Numbered from the stretch's first letter, positions 25,829 to 36,473 are shown. The stretch: DNA of 64,000 bases from an uncultured Flavobacteriales bacterium (GCA_938085105.1 CALKGK010000047.1:1-64000), one strand, 5' to 3'. Notes: generated by a model not told the origin, from the letters alone. Made by a program: numbers and translations.

Positions 25829-26656
25829 ATGGCATTACGTAAACTAAAACCGATGACTCCAGGACAGCGTCACAAGATCATCTCGACTTTCGAAGAGGTG
25901 ACTACCGACCGTCCGCACAAAGCACTCCTTGAGCCTATCAAGAAGTCTGGAGGTAGAAACAACACCGGTAAGATGACCATGCGTTATCGTGGAGGTGGCC
26001 ATAAGCGTCGCTACCGTGTGATTGATTTCAAAAGAGATAAGTACAATGTTAAAGCGGAAGTTTTAACTGTAGAATACGATCCAAACAGATCAGCTCGTAT
26101 TTGCTTGGTTGAGTACACTGATGGAGAGAAACGTTATATCGTTGCTCCAGCAGGAATTCAAGTGGGACAAATCATCGAGTCAGGAAAAGGTGTAGCTCCA
26201 GAAGTTGGAAATACATTGACTTTGGCAGAGATTCCATTGGGTACTGTAATTCACAACATCGAATTGAACCCTGGTCAAGGTGGTACAATTGCGAGAAGTG
26301 CAGGAAGCTACGCTCAACTGAATGCTCGTGAAGGTAGGTACTGTACGATCAAAATGCCTTCGGGAGAAACAAGAATGATTTTGACCACTTGTTTGGCCAC
26401 AATCGGATCTGTTTCTAATTCAGAGCACAACCTTCAACGTTCCGGTAAAGCTGGTCGTTCAAGATGGCTCGGTAGAAGACCACGAGTTCGTGGTGTGGTA
26501 ATGAACCCGGTAGATCACCCAATGGGTGGTGGTGAAGGCCGTTCTTCTGGTGGACATCCACGCTCAAGAACAGGTGTTCCAGCTAAAGGTTACAAAACCA
26601 GAAAGCCGAAGAAAGCATCTAGTAAATATATTGTAGAACGTCGTAAGAAGAAATAA
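25829..26656 (+). CDS. rplB: 50S ribosomal protein L2
   Basis: 275 residues, full length. The motifs [17 protein letters not shown] and, near the C-terminus, the peptidyl-transferase-proximal [16 protein letters not shown] are present, including the conserved histidine of DHPMGGG. Needed for subunit association and peptidyl transfer. Confidence 0.97.
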   Translation: MALRKLKPMTPGQRHKIISTFEEVTTDRPHKALLEPIKKSGGRNNTGKMTMRYRGGGHKRRYRVIDFKRDKYNVKAEVLTVEYDPNRSARICLVEYTDGEKRYIVAPAGIQVGQIIESGKGVAPEVGNTLTLAEIPLGTVIHNIELNPGQGGTIARSAGSYAQLNAREGRYCTIKMPSGETRMILTTCLATIGSVSNSEHNLQRSGKAGRSRWLGRRPRVRGVVMNPVDHPMGGGEGRSSGGHPRSRTGVPAKGYKTRKPKKASSKYIVERRKKK

Positions 26657-26663
26657 CTAAGAC

Positions 26664-26945
26664 ATGGCTCGTTCACTTAAAAAACCACCATTCGTGCATT
26701 ACAAGTTAATGCAAAGAGTAGAGGAATCTCAGGCTTCAGGAAAGAAGTCGGTGCTCAAGACTTGGTCTCGTTCTTCTACGATTACTCCTGATTTTGTTGG
26801 CCTCACTATCGGTGTGCACAACGGGAAGCAATTCATTCCTGTTTATGTAACTGAAAACATGGTAGGACACAAACTCGGAGAGTTCTCACCAACTAGAAAC
26901 TTCCGTGGACACGGGGGAAATAAAAAGGACAAAGGGAGACGCTAG
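26664..26945 (+). CDS. rpsS: 30S ribosomal protein S19
   Basis: 93 residues. The core [21 protein letters not shown] and [18 protein letters not shown] are unmistakable. It binds 16S rRNA with S13 in the 30S head. rplV starts 25 bp after its stop. Confidence 0.97.
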   Translation: MARSLKKPPFVHYKLMQRVEESQASGKKSVLKTWSRSSTITPDFVGLTIGVHNGKQFIPVYVTENMVGHKLGEFSPTRNFRGHGGNKKDKGRR

Positions 26946-26970
26946 TCTTCTGAATTAAAATTTGGAAACC

Positions 26971-27366
26971 ATGGGTGCCAGAAAAAGAATACAAGCGGAG
27001 AAGCGCAAAGAGGAACTGAAGTCAGTTGCTATTGCTAAGCTGAACAATTGTCCTACTTCTCCTCGTAAAATGAGAATTGTAGCAGATACAATTCGCGGAA
27101 AGAAGGTGACAGATGCTTTGAACATTTTGAAGTTTAGCCGTAAGGAAGCTTCATTGAGATTGGAAAAGCTCTTGTTGTCTGCAATCGACAATTGGACAAA
27201 CAAAAATGAAGGTGAGCGTCTTGAAGATGCCAACCTCGTAGTAAGTGAGATTAAAGTAGACGGAGGTCGTATGTTGAAGAGAATTCAACCAGCACCTCAA
27301 GGACGCGCTCACAGAATTAGAAAAAGATCGAATCACGTAACGATTATCGTAGATAGCGCTAAATAA
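26971..27366 (+). CDS. rplV: 50S ribosomal protein L22
   Basis: 131 residues from the ATG at 26971 ([12 protein letters not shown]). A TTG three codons upstream is less likely. The tunnel-lining hairpin is near residues 82-100 ([20 protein letters not shown]), the site where macrolide-resistance changes arise in other species. Sequence looks normal. Confidence 0.95.
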   Translation: MGARKRIQAEKRKEELKSVAIAKLNNCPTSPRKMRIVADTIRGKKVTDALNILKFSRKEASLRLEKLLLSAIDNWTNKNEGERLEDANLVVSEIKVDGGRMLKRIQPAPQGRAHRIRKRSNHVTIIVDSAK

Positions 27367-27374
27367 TTACAATA

Positions 27375-28094
27375 ATGGGACAAAAAACCAATCCAATAGG
27401 GAATCGTTTAGGATTCATCAAAGGCTGGGAATCTAACTGGTACGGTGGGAAGAATTACACCGAGAAGCTAGTTGAAGACGATAAAATTCGTCAGTACCTG
27501 ACAGCCCGTTTGCGTAAAGCGAGTGTTGCGAAAATCATTATTGAACGAACGTTGAAGCTGGTTACTGTAACCATCCAAACAGCTCGTCCAGGAGTGATCA
27601 TCGGAAAAGGCGGAAGCGAAGTAGACAAGTTGAAAGAAGAGTTGAAATCATTGACTGGAAAGGAAGTGCAAATCAACATCTTTGAGATCAAAAGACCTGA
27701 GTTGGATGCACGTTTGGTTGCAGACAGTGTAGCTCGTCAGATCGAAGCTCGTATCTCTTTCCGTCGTGCAGCAAAGATGGCAGTAGCCGGAACCATGAGA
27801 ATGGGAGCTGAAGGAATCAAGATCATGGTATCTGGCCGTTTGAACGGAGCAGAGATGGCACGTTCTGAGATGTACAAAGATGGACGTATTCCATTGCACA
27901 CATTCAGAGCTGACATTGACTATGCCTTGAGTGAAGCGCACACAACATACGGGCGTATTGGAATTAAAGTGTGGATCTGCCGTGGAGAGATTTATGGTAA
28001 GCCAGACTTGACTCCAGACACAGAGAATAAAGATAAGCGTGGTGGTGGTAATAATGCCGGAGGTCAATCTCCAAGACGTCGCCGTCGTAAATAA
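27375..28094 (+). CDS. rpsC: 30S ribosomal protein S3
   Basis: 239 residues. The N-terminal KH domain has [17 protein letters not shown], and the C-terminal domain ends in [14 protein letters not shown] disordered basic tail ([13 protein letters not shown]) follows. It forms the mRNA entry channel with S4 and S5. Start [13 protein letters not shown] is typical. Confidence 0.97.
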   Translation: MGQKTNPIGNRLGFIKGWESNWYGGKNYTEKLVEDDKIRQYLTARLRKASVAKIIIERTLKLVTVTIQTARPGVIIGKGGSEVDKLKEELKSLTGKEVQINIFEIKRPELDARLVADSVARQIEARISFRRAAKMAVAGTMRMGAEGIKIMVSGRLNGAEMARSEMYKDGRIPLHTFRADIDYALSEAHTTYGRIGIKVWICRGEIYGKPDLTPDTENKDKRGGGNNAGGQSPRRRRRK

Positions 28095-28114
28095 TCAAGA
28101 AAAAGCAGTAAAAG

Positions 28115-28534
28115 ATGTTACAGCCAAAAAGAACCAAGTTCCGTAAAATGCAGAAGGGCCGTGTACGCGGTCTCGCTCAAAGAGGGTCTAGAATTGCCTT
28201 CGGTTCATTTGCGATTAAGACGACTGACATGGGTTTCATTACATCACGTCAAATCGAATCTGCTCGTGTTGCCATTACACGTTATATGAAACGTGAAGGT
28301 AAAGTATGGATTAGAATATTCCCGGACAAGCCAATCACTTCTAAGCCTGCCGAGGTAAGGATGGGTAAAGGTAAGGGTGCGCCAAGTCATTGGGTTGCTC
28401 CGATTAAACCGGGTAGAATTATGTTTGAAATTGACGGTGTACCGTTGGATGTTGCTCAAGAGGCACTCCGATTGGGAGCGCAAAAGTTGCCAGTTCGTAC
28501 GCGTTTTGTTGTACGTCCGGACTACGTCGAATAA
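28115..28534 (+). CDS. rplP: 50S ribosomal protein L16
   Basis: 139 residues. [16 protein letters not shown], and [19 protein letters not shown] with [17 protein letters not shown], identify L16, which helps position A-site tRNA. rpmC starts 9 bp after the stop. Confidence 0.97.
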   Translation: MLQPKRTKFRKMQKGRVRGLAQRGSRIAFGSFAIKTTDMGFITSRQIESARVAITRYMKREGKVWIRIFPDKPITSKPAEVRMGKGKGAPSHWVAPIKPGRIMFEIDGVPLDVAQEALRLGAQKLPVRTRFVVRPDYVE

Positions 28535-28543
28535 TAGAGTATT

Positions 28544-28735
28544 ATGAAAGCGCAGGAAATAAAGCAATTATCCGACTCTGATCTACAGGAAAAAGTAGCA
28601 GAGCATCGTCAGGCATTGGCGGAGATGAAGTTCAATAACTCACTTGCTGGGTTAGAGAACCCAATGCAATTAAGAGATCATAAAACAGTGATCGCAAGGT
28701 TATTGACAGAGCTTAATGCTCGTAAAAACGCCTAA
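28544..28735 (+). CDS. rpmC: 50S ribosomal protein L29
   Basis: 63 residues forming a two-helix hairpin ([18 protein letters not shown]). [20 protein letters not shown] is the conserved second half. It sits beside L23 at the tunnel exit. Confidence 0.95.
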   Translation: MKAQEIKQLSDSDLQEKVAEHRQALAEMKFNNSLAGLENPMQLRDHKTVIARLLTELNARKNA

Positions 28736-28749
28736 AAAGGAATAAGGCA

Positions 28750-29010
28750 ATGGAAAATAAACGCAACCTTAGAAAAGAACGAATTGGTGTTGTGACTTCC
28801 AATAAAATGGACAAGTCAATCGTCGTTAGTGTAGAACGTAAAGTAAAGCACGAGAAATACGGGAAATTCGTAAAAACGACCAACAAATTTGTAGCACACG
28901 ATGAAAAAGACGAGTGCAACATTGGTGATACCGTTCGCATAAGCGAAACTCGTCCGCTCTCAAAGAGAAAATGCTGGAGATTGGTCGAGATCATCGAAAG
29001 AGCTAAGTAA
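28750..29010 (+). CDS. rpsQ: 30S ribosomal protein S17
   Basis: 86 residues with the OB fold motifs [16 protein letters not shown] and [19 protein letters not shown], then [18 protein letters not shown] primary 16S rRNA-binding protein. A 29-bp gap separates it from rplN. Confidence 0.96.
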   Translation: MENKRNLRKERIGVVTSNKMDKSIVVSVERKVKHEKYGKFVKTTNKFVAHDEKDECNIGDTVRISETRPLSKRKCWRLVEIIERAK

Positions 29011-29039
29011 TCTTGTCCAACGAATAAAGGTTAAAAGAA

Positions 29040-29408
29040 ATGTTACAGCAAGAAAGCCGTATGAGAGTAGCAGATAACAGTGGAGCGAAAGAAGCTCTCT
29101 GTATCCGCGTCTTGGGAGGAACCAAGCGCCGCTACGCAAGTATTGGTGACAAGATTATTGTTACCGTAAAAGAAGCAACCCCTAACGGAAACGTTAAGAA
29201 AGGGACAGTATCAACTGCAGTTGTAGTTAGAACAAAGAAAGAAGTGCGTAGAGCCGATGGATCTTATATCCGTTTCGATGATAACGCCGTGGTTCTTTTG
29301 AATGCAGCCGGTGAAATGCGTGGTACTCGTATCTTTGGCCCAGTGGCAAGAGAGTTGCGTGAAAAAGACTTTATGAAAATTGTTTCACTTGCACCTGAGG
29401 TGCTTTAA
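29040..29408 (+). CDS. rplN: 50S ribosomal protein L14
   Basis: 122 residues starting [38 protein letters not shown] and [19 protein letters not shown] are standard. It bridges the subunits with L19 and is the target of the silencing factor RsfS. Confidence 0.97.
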   Translation: MLQQESRMRVADNSGAKEALCIRVLGGTKRRYASIGDKIIVTVKEATPNGNVKKGTVSTAVVVRTKKEVRRADGSYIRFDDNAVVLLNAAGEMRGTRIFGPVARELREKDFMKIVSLAPEVL

Positions 29409-29420
29409 TTTATAAAGGCA

Positions 29421-29741
29421 ATGCACAAACGAGTAAAAGTACAAACAGGCGACCAAGTGAAAGTTCTTTCTGGAGAAGATAAAGGAAAGGACGGAAAGGT
29501 CTTGCGTGTAGATCGTAAAAACGATCGCGTTCTTGTGGAGGGAATCAATATGGTGACCAAACACATGAAACCAAGCGCAAACAACCCACAAGGTGGAGTT
29601 GAAAAAAGAGAAGCGGCTATCCACATTTCAAATGTGATGGTTATTGATAATCAAGGAAACCCAACACGTGTTGGGAAGAGAAGAGCAGACAATGGTAAAT
29701 TGGTGCGTTTCTCTAAAAAATCAAATGAGGAGCTTAAGTAA
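29421..29741 (+). CDS. rplX: 50S ribosomal protein L24
   Basis: 106 residues with the KOW motif [18 protein letters not shown] and the conserved [13 protein letters not shown]. It starts 50S assembly. Its TAA stop shares one base with the rplE start (TAATG). Confidence 0.95.
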   Translation: MHKRVKVQTGDQVKVLSGEDKGKDGKVLRVDRKNDRVLVEGINMVTKHMKPSANNPQGGVEKREAAIHISNVMVIDNQGNPTRVGKRRADNGKLVRFSKKSNEELK

Positions 29742-30292
29742 TGACTTACACACCAAGACTTCGCAAGCAGTACGACGATGAAATCGTTGGAGCTCTCAAA
29801 TCAAAGTTCGAGTACAAATCTGTTATGCAGGTTCCTCGAATTACCAAAATTTGCCTCAACCAAGGTTTGGGTAAAGCGGTAGCAGATAAGAAAATGGTTG
29901 ACAACGCAGTTGAGGAAATGACTTCAATCGCTGGTCAAAAAGCCATTGCTACATTCTCTACAAAAGATGTTTCGAACTTCAAATTGCGTAAAGGCATGCC
30001 TATCGGTTGTCGCGTGACTTTGAGAGACGAAAAGATGTATGAGTTTTTAGATCGATTAATCTCCGTATCTTTGCCGCGCGTTCGTGACTTCAGAGGAGTT
30101 AAAGCTTCTGGTTTTGACGGAAGAGGTAACTTTACTTTTGGAGTAAAAGAACAAATCATCTTCCCTGAGATTGACCTCGATAAAGTAAAGCACTTTAACG
30201 GGATGGATATCACTATCGTTACTACGGCAACGACTGATGAAGAAGCGAAAGCATTGTTGAACGAGTTCGGTTTTCCGTTCACTAAAAAATAA
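29741..30292 (+). CDS. rplE: 50S ribosomal protein L5
   Basis: 183 residues. The motifs [16 protein letters not shown] and [20 protein letters not shown] are conserved. It binds 5S rRNA and contacts P-site tRNA. It overlaps rplX by one base; rpsN follows after 8 bp. Confidence 0.97.
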   Translation: MTYTPRLRKQYDDEIVGALKSKFEYKSVMQVPRITKICLNQGLGKAVADKKMVDNAVEEMTSIAGQKAIATFSTKDVSNFKLRKGMPIGCRVTLRDEKMYEFLDRLISVSLPRVRDFRGVKASGFDGRGNFTFGVKEQIIFPEIDLDKVKHFNGMDITIVTTATTDEEAKALLNEFGFPFTKK

Positions 30293-30300
30293 ACGCTACC

Positions 30301-30570
30301 ATGGCAAAAGAATCAATGAAAGCACGCGAGCGCAAGCGCCAACAAATGGTAGCACGTTACGCTGAAAAAAGAAAAAGACTGAAGGAAGAAGAAGACTGGG
30401 AAGGTTTGCAAAAACTGCCTAAAAACTCTTCTGCAGTGCGCTTGCACAACAGATGTCAACTTACAGGTCGTCCTCGTGGATACATGCGTCAATTCGGTAT
30501 CTCTCGTGTGACTTTTAGAAAGATGGCATTGGCAGGTAAAATTCCAGGAGTTAAAAAAGCGAGCTGGTAA
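30301..30570 (+). CDS. rpsN: 30S ribosomal protein S14, zinc-independent form
   Basis: 89 residues, the long C-minus type. The region that carries two CxxC pairs in the short zinc form reads [17 protein letters not shown] with only one Cys, so no zinc is bound. It fills the usual S14 slot between rplE and rpsH. Confidence 0.95.
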   Translation: MAKESMKARERKRQQMVARYAEKRKRLKEEEDWEGLQKLPKNSSAVRLHNRCQLTGRPRGYMRQFGISRVTFRKMALAGKIPGVKKASW

Positions 30571-30591
30571 TCAGCCTTAAAAAACACAGCT

Positions 30592-30990
30592 ATGTATAGT
30601 GATCCAATAGCAGATTATTTAACGCGTATCAGAAACGCGCAGGCCGCTCGTCATAAGGTAGTGGAAATTCCAGCTTCTAACTTGAAGAAGGAAATCACCA
30701 AAATCCTTCACGAGAAAGGGTATATCTTGAACTACAAGTTCGTAGATAGTGAAGTACAAGGAGTGATTAAAATCGCTCTCAAGTACCATCCAAAGACGAA
30801 AAAACCAGCGATCTCTGAGCTACAGCGCGTGAGCAAGCCAGGTTTGAGAAAGTACTCAGGTGGAGATTCAATTCCACGAGTATTGAACGGTCTTGGAGTC
30901 TCAGTTATTTCAACTTCTAAAGGGTTGATGACAGATAAAGAAGCAAGAAAAGACAATGTAGGTGGTGAAATCATCTGCTACGTATATTAA
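30592..30990 (+). CDS. rpsH: 30S ribosomal protein S8
   Basis: 132 residues. It starts with DPIADYLTRIRNAQ and ends with the STSKGLMTDKEARKDNVGGE motif. A key platform protein, and in E. coli the spc-operon repressor. I see no S8-like mRNA target at the rplE start, though this was judged only by eye. Confidence 0.97.
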   Translation: MYSDPIADYLTRIRNAQAARHKVVEIPASNLKKEITKILHEKGYILNYKFVDSEVQGVIKIALKYHPKTKKPAISELQRVSKPGLRKYSGGDSIPRVLNGLGVSVISTSKGLMTDKEARKDNVGGEIICYVY

Positions 30991-31002
30991 ACAATACATC
31001 GA

Positions 31003-31554
31003 ATGTCACGAATAGGAAAAGCGCCGATACCTTTGGCAAAAGGAGCAGAAATTACAGTTTCTGGATCTCTTGTAAAGGTGAAAGGCCCAAAAGGCGAGCT
31101 GGAACAAGTACTTGATCCAGCGATTTCAGTCGAAGTCAAGGAAAACGAAATTATTCTTGATCGTGCTAACGAATCGAAAGACGTTAGAGCGAAACATGGT
31201 TTATATCGTTCTTTGATTAACAACATGGTTGTTGGTGTGACTGAAGGATACAAGAAGGAACTCGAATTGGTAGGTGTTGGTTACCGTGCGAAAGCTGCAG
31301 GGCAACGCCTTGAGTTGGCATTGGGATATAGCCACCCAATCATCATCGAGCTACCAAAAGAAATTAAAGTAGATGCGGTTTCTGAGAAAGGGAAAAATCC
31401 AGCAGTGATTTTGGAATCTCACGACAAGCAATTGATTGGTATGATTGCCTCGAAATTGCGTTCGCTTCGTAAGCCTGAGCCATACAAAGGAAAAGGTGTA
31501 CGCTACAAAAATGAATACATCCGTCGTAAAGCGGGTAAAGCAGCTGCTAAATAA
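31003..31554 (+). CDS. rplF: 50S ribosomal protein L6
   Basis: 183 residues with two duplicated alpha/beta domains. It starts MSRIGKAPIPLAKG; the C-terminal signature is PEPYKGKGVRYKNEYIRRK. It lies near the sarcin-ricin loop. Confidence 0.97.
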   Translation: MSRIGKAPIPLAKGAEITVSGSLVKVKGPKGELEQVLDPAISVEVKENEIILDRANESKDVRAKHGLYRSLINNMVVGVTEGYKKELELVGVGYRAKAAGQRLELALGYSHPIIIELPKEIKVDAVSEKGKNPAVILESHDKQLIGMIASKLRSLRKPEPYKGKGVRYKNEYIRRKAGKAAAK

Positions 31555-31563
31555 TATTGAATT

Positions 31564-31917
31564 ATGGCAATGTCTAAAAAAGAGCGTCGCGCAAAGATCA
31601 AGAGACGCGTTAGAAAAAATGTTCTTGGAACTACTGAGATCCCAAGATTGTCGGTGTTTAGAAGCAATAAGCAGATTTATGCTCAAATCATTGATGATTC
31701 CACTGGAACAACATTGGCATATTCGTCTTCTTTGAAGATGGATGGTGCTGATAAAGTAGCGAAGTTGGAACAAGCAGCAATGGTCGGTAAAGCGATCGGA
31801 GAAAAGGCGAAAGCGGCAGGTTTGGAAACAGTCGTTTTCGATCGCAATGGATACCTTTACCACGGACGTATTAAACAACTTGCAGATTCAGCTCGCGAAG
31901 CTGGATTGAAATTCTAA
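31564..31917 (+). CDS. rplR: 50S ribosomal protein L18
   Basis: 117 residues. [18 protein letters not shown] and [26 protein letters not shown] are typical. It carries 5S rRNA with L5. A second in-frame ATG lies two codons after the first; either could be used. Confidence 0.96.
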   Translation: MAMSKKERRAKIKRRVRKNVLGTTEIPRLSVFRSNKQIYAQIIDDSTGTTLAYSSSLKMDGADKVAKLEQAAMVGKAIGEKAKAAGLETVVFDRNGYLYHGRIKQLADSAREAGLKF

Positions 31918-31923
31918 ATCAAC

Positions 31924-32442
31924 ATGGCAAAAGAGCAACGTTCAATTCGGTCAACAGAGACCTCAGAACTAAAAGATAGACTGGTTGGAATCAACCGTGT
32001 AACCAAGGTGACCAAAGGTGGTCGTACCTTCAGCTTCAGTGCTATTGTTGTTGTAGGTGATGAAAACGGTGTCGTAGGACACGGTCTTGGTAAATCAAAA
32101 GAGGTAACCACAGCGATTTCTAAAAGCATCGATGATGCAAAGAAAAACTTGGTGAAAGTTCCTGTAATTAACGGAACGATTCCTCACAAACAAGAAGCAC
32201 GCTTCGGTGGTGCTCACGTAATGATCAAGCCTGCTTCTTCAGGTACCGGTGTAATCGCTGGTGGTGCAATGCGTGCAGTACTCGAGAGTGTTGGTATTAC
32301 TGATGTACTGGCGAAGTCTTTGGGGTCTTCAAATCCACACAATGTGGTAAAAGCAACCATGAAAGCGCTTGGCGAATTGCGAGATGCAAAACAGATTGCT
32401 AACTTGCGCGGCATTTCAGTACAAAAGGTTTTTAACGGATAA
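31924..32442 (+). CDS. rpsE: 30S ribosomal protein S5
   Basis: 172 residues. The N-terminal double-stranded-RNA-binding domain ([18 protein letters not shown]) and the [14 protein letters not shown] motif are present, with the C-terminal [16 protein letters not shown]. Residues associated with spectinomycin sensitivity lie in the VTKGGR loop and look normal. Confidence 0.97.
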   Translation: MAKEQRSIRSTETSELKDRLVGINRVTKVTKGGRTFSFSAIVVVGDENGVVGHGLGKSKEVTTAISKSIDDAKKNLVKVPVINGTIPHKQEARFGGAHVMIKPASSGTGVIAGGAMRAVLESVGITDVLAKSLGSSNPHNVVKATMKALGELRDAKQIANLRGISVQKVFNG

Positions 32443-32454
32443 TACAGAACCACG

Positions 32455-32634
32455 ATGGGAAAAGTAGTTATTACTCAGGTTCGTAGCGCTATCAATCGCA
32501 CTAAGCGTCAGAAAGCTACGATCCAGGCACTTGGGCTTAAGAAACTCAATGTGCCTGTAGAAAAGGAGGCAACCCCACAGATTATGGGAATGATCCGTAA
32601 GGTAAACCACCTTGTTAAAGTTGAAGAAAAATAA
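32455..32634 (+). CDS. rpmD: 50S ribosomal protein L30
   Basis: 59 residues, start ATG at 32455, stop TAA at 32632-32634. It begins [13 protein letters not shown], continues [13 protein letters not shown], and ends [14 protein letters not shown], all typical of L30. It fills the expected slot between rpsE (12-bp gap) and rplO (15-bp gap). Confidence 0.95.
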   Translation: MGKVVITQVRSAINRTKRQKATIQALGLKKLNVPVEKEATPQIMGMIRKVNHLVKVEEK

Positions 32635-32649
32635 TTTTAAACCATTATC

Positions 32650-33096
32650 ATGGAATTAAACAACCTAAAGCCAGCGGCTGGTTCAACCAAGCAGCGCAAG
32701 CGAGTTGGTCGAGGTGAGGGATCTGGACACGGTGGAACTTCTACACGTGGACACAAAGGTGCCAAATCGAGATCAGGTTATTCAAGTAAAATAGGTTTTG
32801 AAGGTGGGCAAATGCCACTTCAACGTCGTGTACCTAAATTCGGTTTCACAAACAGAAACCGTGTTGAGTACAAGGGCATCAATGTTGATACACTTCAAGA
32901 ACTTGTCGATAGAAAACAATTAACCGAAATCAATCCTGCTATCTTGGTAGAGAATGGTTTGGCCAACAAAAAAGATTTGATCAAAATCTTGGGGCGTGGT
33001 GAATTGTCAGCGAAATTGTCTGTTACTGCTCATAAGTTCTCTGCCTCTGCGCAGAAGGCGATTGAAGAGAAGGGTGGCGAAATCAAATCACTCTAA
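32650..33096 (+). CDS. rplO: 50S ribosomal protein L15
   Basis: 148 residues. The glycine-rich start [20 protein letters not shown] and the [17 protein letters not shown] motif identify L15, a late-assembly protein. secY follows after 13 bp. Confidence 0.97.
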   Translation: MELNNLKPAAGSTKQRKRVGRGEGSGHGGTSTRGHKGAKSRSGYSSKIGFEGGQMPLQRRVPKFGFTNRNRVEYKGINVDTLQELVDRKQLTEINPAILVENGLANKKDLIKILGRGELSAKLSVTAHKFSASAQKAIEEKGGEIKSL

Positions 33097-33109
33097 AACT
33101 TAAATCACC

Positions 33110-34456
33110 ATGAAGAACTTTATCCAGAAAATCAAAGACATCTTAAAACACGAGGAGTTGAGAAGAAAAATTCTCATCACTTTGGGCTTTATCTTGATCT
33201 ATCGTATCGGGTCGCACATCGTGCTTCCTGGGGTGGATGATAAAATCTTGGCAGAAAGCATGGCCTCTGATGGAGGTGGTGGTTTGGCCGGATTGCTCGA
33301 GCTCTTCACCGGTGGCGCTTTTACAAGAGCTTCCATTTTTGCACTTGGGATTATGCCTTACATTTCTGCATCTATTATTATGCAGTTAATGGGTATCGCT
33401 GTTCCTTCAGTTCAAAAAATGCAAGCAGAGGGAGAAAGTGGTAGAAAAAAGCTAAACCAATGGACGCGTTTCCTAACCATCGCCATTACCTTGGTACAGG
33501 CACCTGGTTATCTCGCGTCAACTGTTGTTGCACAAACCGGAGCCGTTGCTAACGACTCAATGCTTTGGTGGACGACCTCTGTAGTCATCCTTACTGCATC
33601 AACTTTGTTCATTATGTGGATGGGTGAGAAGATCACAGACAAAGGAATCGGAAACGGTATCTCTTTGTTGATCATGATCGGTATCATCGCTTCTTTCCCA
33701 CAAGCACTTATCCAAGAAGGTACCTTGAGTTCAATCTATTTCTTCTTGATTGAAATCGCTGCCTTGTTGATCGTGATAGGAGCTAGTGTTGCTTTAGTAC
33801 AAGGAGTTCGTCGTGTTCCTGTTCAAACAGCGAAAGCTGCTCAACAAGGTGCGTCTCACCTTCCATCTGGAGCAGGAAAGAGAGACTTCATTCCATTGAA
33901 AGTGAACTCGGCAGGTGTAATGCCAATCATCTTTGCTCAGGCAATTATGTTTGTGCCATTGTACTTGCAACAAACAGACACCTTTAAAAACAGTGAAGTA
34001 TTGAAGAGTTTGGCTGATTTCAATGGCCTTGCTTACAACTTGGTGTTCTTCCTGATGATTGTAGTGTTTACTTACTTCTACACCGCAATTACCGTGAACC
34101 CAAATCGTATGGCAGATGATTTGAAAAAAGGAGGCAACTTCGTTCCTGGAGTAAAACCTGGACGAGCTACTGCTGAGTTCCTAGATGCAATTCTCTCTCG
34201 AATTACACTTCCAGGTTCGATTTTCCTCGGTCTTATTGCCATCCTACCAGCCATTGTAATGGCCGTAGGTTTGACAAAGGCTCAAGGATTCGCTATCTTC
34301 TTCGGAGGGACTTCTCTCTTGATTATGGTAGGAGTAATCTTGGATACACTGCAACAAATTGATAGTTACTTGTTGTCTCGCCATTATGATGGATTGATGA
34401 AATCTGGAAAGATGCGCGGAAGAACATCAAGTCCTGTAGATGGTATATCTGCGTAG
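33110..34456 (+). CDS. secY: Preprotein translocase subunit SecY
   Basis: 448 residues with about ten transmembrane helices, forming the Sec channel with SecE and SecG. Conserved features are the plug region after TM1 (GGLAGLLELFTGGAF), MPYISASIIMQL in TM2, GNGISLLIMIGI in TM4 and the cytoplasmic loop QQGASHLPSGAGKRDFIP-like segment. The C-terminus MKSGKMRGR is usual. Its location in the spc operon is conserved across bacteria. Confidence 0.97.
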   Translation: MKNFIQKIKDILKHEELRRKILITLGFILIYRIGSHIVLPGVDDKILAESMASDGGGGLAGLLELFTGGAFTRASIFALGIMPYISASIIMQLMGIAVPSVQKMQAEGESGRKKLNQWTRFLTIAITLVQAPGYLASTVVAQTGAVANDSMLWWTTSVVILTASTLFIMWMGEKITDKGIGNGISLLIMIGIIASFPQALIQEGTLSSIYFFLIEIAALLIVIGASVALVQGVRRVPVQTAKAAQQGASHLPSGAGKRDFIPLKVNSAGVMPIIFAQAIMFVPLYLQQTDTFKNSEVLKSLADFNGLAYNLVFFLMIVVFTYFYTAITVNPNRMADDLKKGGNFVPGVKPGRATAEFLDAILSRITLPGSIFLGLIAILPAIVMAVGLTKAQGFAIFFGGTSLLIMVGVILDTLQQIDSYLLSRHYDGLMKSGKMRGRTSSPVDGISA

Positions 34457-34461
34457 TCCCC

Positions 34462-35250
34462 ATGGGAAAAGGTAAGGTATACTATAAAACAGAAAATGAA
34501 ATCGGATTACTCCGAGAAAGTTCTTTGCTTGTTGGTAAGACTTTGGCTGAGGTAGCCAAGTTGATCAAGCCGGGTGTAACAACTTTGGATCTTGACGCAG
34601 TTGCGGAAGAGTTCATTAGAGATAATGACGCAGTGCCTGGTTTTAAAGGGTACGGTGGTTTCCCCAACAGTTTGTGTACCTCAGTGAATGCAGAAGTAGT
34701 TCACGGAATACCGAACAATCGCCCTTTGGAAGAAGGTGACGTAGTTTCAGTAGACTGTGGTGTTTTGAAGAATGGTTTTTATGGTGACTCTGCGTACACC
34801 TTTGCTGTTGGTGAGATTACTCCTGAGGTTGAAGCTTTGCTTCGTGTAACCAAAGAGAGTTTAAATCTAGCCATCGAACAAGCAATTGCAGGGATGAGAA
34901 TAGGTGACATTGGTTACGCAGTTCAAAATCACGCAGAAAGCCATGGATACGGTGTAGTTAGAGAATTGGTTGGACACGGACTCGGTAAGAGTTTGCATGA
35001 AAGCCCAGAAGTACCTAATTACGGTCGCAGAGGGAACGGAATGAAATTGCGCGAAGGATTGGTGTTGGCTATTGAGCCAATGATTAACCTTGGTGTGAAA
35101 GAAGTTCGCCAAGCGGAAGATGGTTGGACCATTGTTACCGCAGATGGATTGCCTAGTGCACACTTTGAACACGATGTAGTTATCCGTAAGGGTAAAGCAG
35201 AAGTCTTGTCGACATTTAAATGGATTGAAGAAGTTTTAAAAGAGAAATAA
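34462..35250 (+). CDS. map: Type I methionine aminopeptidase
   Basis: 262 residues. It removes the initiator Met. The five metal ligands are visible in [15 protein letters not shown] (two Asp), [12 protein letters not shown] (His), IEPMINLG (Glu) and FEHDVVI (Glu). [17 protein letters not shown] carries the catalytic His. It lies 5 bp after secY and 5 bp before infA. Confidence 0.96.
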   Translation: MGKGKVYYKTENEIGLLRESSLLVGKTLAEVAKLIKPGVTTLDLDAVAEEFIRDNDAVPGFKGYGGFPNSLCTSVNAEVVHGIPNNRPLEEGDVVSVDCGVLKNGFYGDSAYTFAVGEITPEVEALLRVTKESLNLAIEQAIAGMRIGDIGYAVQNHAESHGYGVVRELVGHGLGKSLHESPEVPNYGRRGNGMKLREGLVLAIEPMINLGVKEVRQAEDGWTIVTADGLPSAHFEHDVVIRKGKAEVLSTFKWIEEVLKEK

Positions 35251-35255
35251 TAAAT

Positions 35256-35477
35256 ATGGCGAAACAGGCCTCGATTTCCCAAGATGGGACCATTATAGAA
35301 GCATTATCGAATGCGATGTTTAGAGTAGAGTTGGAGAACGGTCACGTGATCACAGCTCACATCTCTGGAAAGATGCGTATGCATTACATCAAAATTCTAC
35401 CGGGAGATCGAATTAAAGTTGAAATGTCGCCCTATGATTTGACTAAAGGAAGGATAACCTTCAGATATAAAAAGTAA
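35256..35477 (+). CDS. infA: Translation initiation factor IF-1
   Basis: 73 residues forming an OB fold. It starts [17 protein letters not shown] and contains [23 protein letters not shown] as consecutive conserved strands (positions about 29-51). It blocks the A site during initiation. rpmJ starts 2 bp after its stop. Confidence 0.95.
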   Translation: MAKQASISQDGTIIEALSNAMFRVELENGHVITAHISGKMRMHYIKILPGDRIKVEMSPYDLTKGRITFRYKK

Positions 35478-35479
35478 AG

Positions 35480-35596
35480 ATGAAAGTACGTGCATCACTT
35501 AAGAAGCGTTCAGCTGACTGTAAGATTGTCCGAAGAAAGGGCCGTCTTTATGTAATCAACAAAAAGAATCCAAAATTTAAACAACGTCAGGGTTGA
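35480..35596 (+). CDS. rpmJ: 50S ribosomal protein L36, zinc-independent form
   Basis: 38 residues, start ATG at 35480, stop TGA at 35594-35596. It begins [17 protein letters not shown] and ends PKFKQRQG. Only one Cys (residue 14) remains of the usual CxxC...C/H zinc ribbon, so it is the C-minus form. Conserved position between infA and rpsM. Confidence 0.95.
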   Translation: MKVRASLKKRSADCKIVRRKGRLYVINKKNPKFKQRQG

Positions 35597-35625
35597 TCTC
35601 AATCCTTCGTTTAAACGATTGAAAT

Positions 35626-36003
35626 ATGGCTAGGATAGCAGGTATTGATTTACCAAGAAACAAGCGAGGCGAAATCGGTCTGACGTACATTTACGGAATC
35701 GGACGAAGCCGAGCAAAAGAAATTTTGATGGCAGCGGGAGTTGACCTCAGTAAAAAAGTTCAAGATTGGGACGATGATGATTTGTCAAAAATCCGTGGTT
35801 TCATTCAAGAGAGCTTTAAGGTTGAGGGAGAGTTGCGTTCTGAAACTCAAACACACATCAAGCGTTTGATGGACATCGGTTGTTACCGAGGGATCCGTCA
35901 CCGTGTTGGTTTGCCTTTGAGAGGTCAGCGTACCAAAAACAACTCGCGTACCAGAAAAGGTAGAAGAAAAACAGTTGCTAACAAGAAGAAAGCAGCTAAG
36001 TAA
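35626..36003 (+). CDS. rpsM: 30S ribosomal protein S13
   Basis: 125 residues. [36 protein letters not shown]-like segment ([17 protein letters not shown]) and the basic tail identify S13, which bridges to the 50S subunit. A 60-bp gap with two small hairpins separates it from rpsK. Confidence 0.97.
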   Translation: MARIAGIDLPRNKRGEIGLTYIYGIGRSRAKEILMAAGVDLSKKVQDWDDDDLSKIRGFIQESFKVEGELRSETQTHIKRLMDIGCYRGIRHRVGLPLRGQRTKNNSRTRKGRRKTVANKKKAAK

Positions 36004-36063
36004 TAATTCGGGGATGAACCCCATCGAGTTCATTATGAACTGAGCACCTGAACAATAAATGTC

Positions 36064-36447
36064 ATGGCTAAGAACGTCAAGAAAAAGAAAAAGGTTAAAG
36101 TAGATGCAGTTGGACAATTGCACGTACAAGCATCCTTTAACAACATCATTATCTCGTTAACCAACAACCAGGGCCAAGTGATCTCTTGGTCAAGCGCTGG
36201 TAAAATGGGATTCCGTGGGTCAAAGAAAAACACTCCTTACGCTGCACAAGTTGCTGCTGAAGATTGTGGAAAAGAGGCTTACGAACTCGGATTACGCAAA
36301 GTGAAAGTCTTTGTGAAAGGCCCAGGGGGTGGTAGAGAGTCTGCTATCCGTGCGATCCACAATATGGGGATCGAAGTAACTGAAATCATGGATGTGACCC
36401 CAATGCCGCACAACGGATGTCGTCCACCGAAAAGAAGAAGAGTATAA
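36064..36447 (+). CDS. rpsK: 30S ribosomal protein S11
   Basis: 127 residues. The core [19 protein letters not shown], and [19 protein letters not shown] with the end [13 protein letters not shown], are standard. Forms the platform that holds E-site mRNA. Lys-rich N-terminus ([11 protein letters not shown]). Confidence 0.97.
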   Translation: MAKNVKKKKKVKVDAVGQLHVQASFNNIIISLTNNQGQVISWSSAGKMGFRGSKKNTPYAAQVAAEDCGKEAYELGLRKVKVFVKGPGGGRESAIRAIHNMGIEVTEIMDVTPMPHNGCRPPKRRRV

Positions 36448-36473
36448 TCGCTGTTAGTTAAAGAAGAAAAGAC

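Noticed and set aside
36004-36063. tRNA gene in the rpsM-rpsK gap
   Set aside because: At 60 bp it is too short and there is no T-loop or acceptor-stem pattern. No other gap in the window gave a tRNA-like cloverleaf either.
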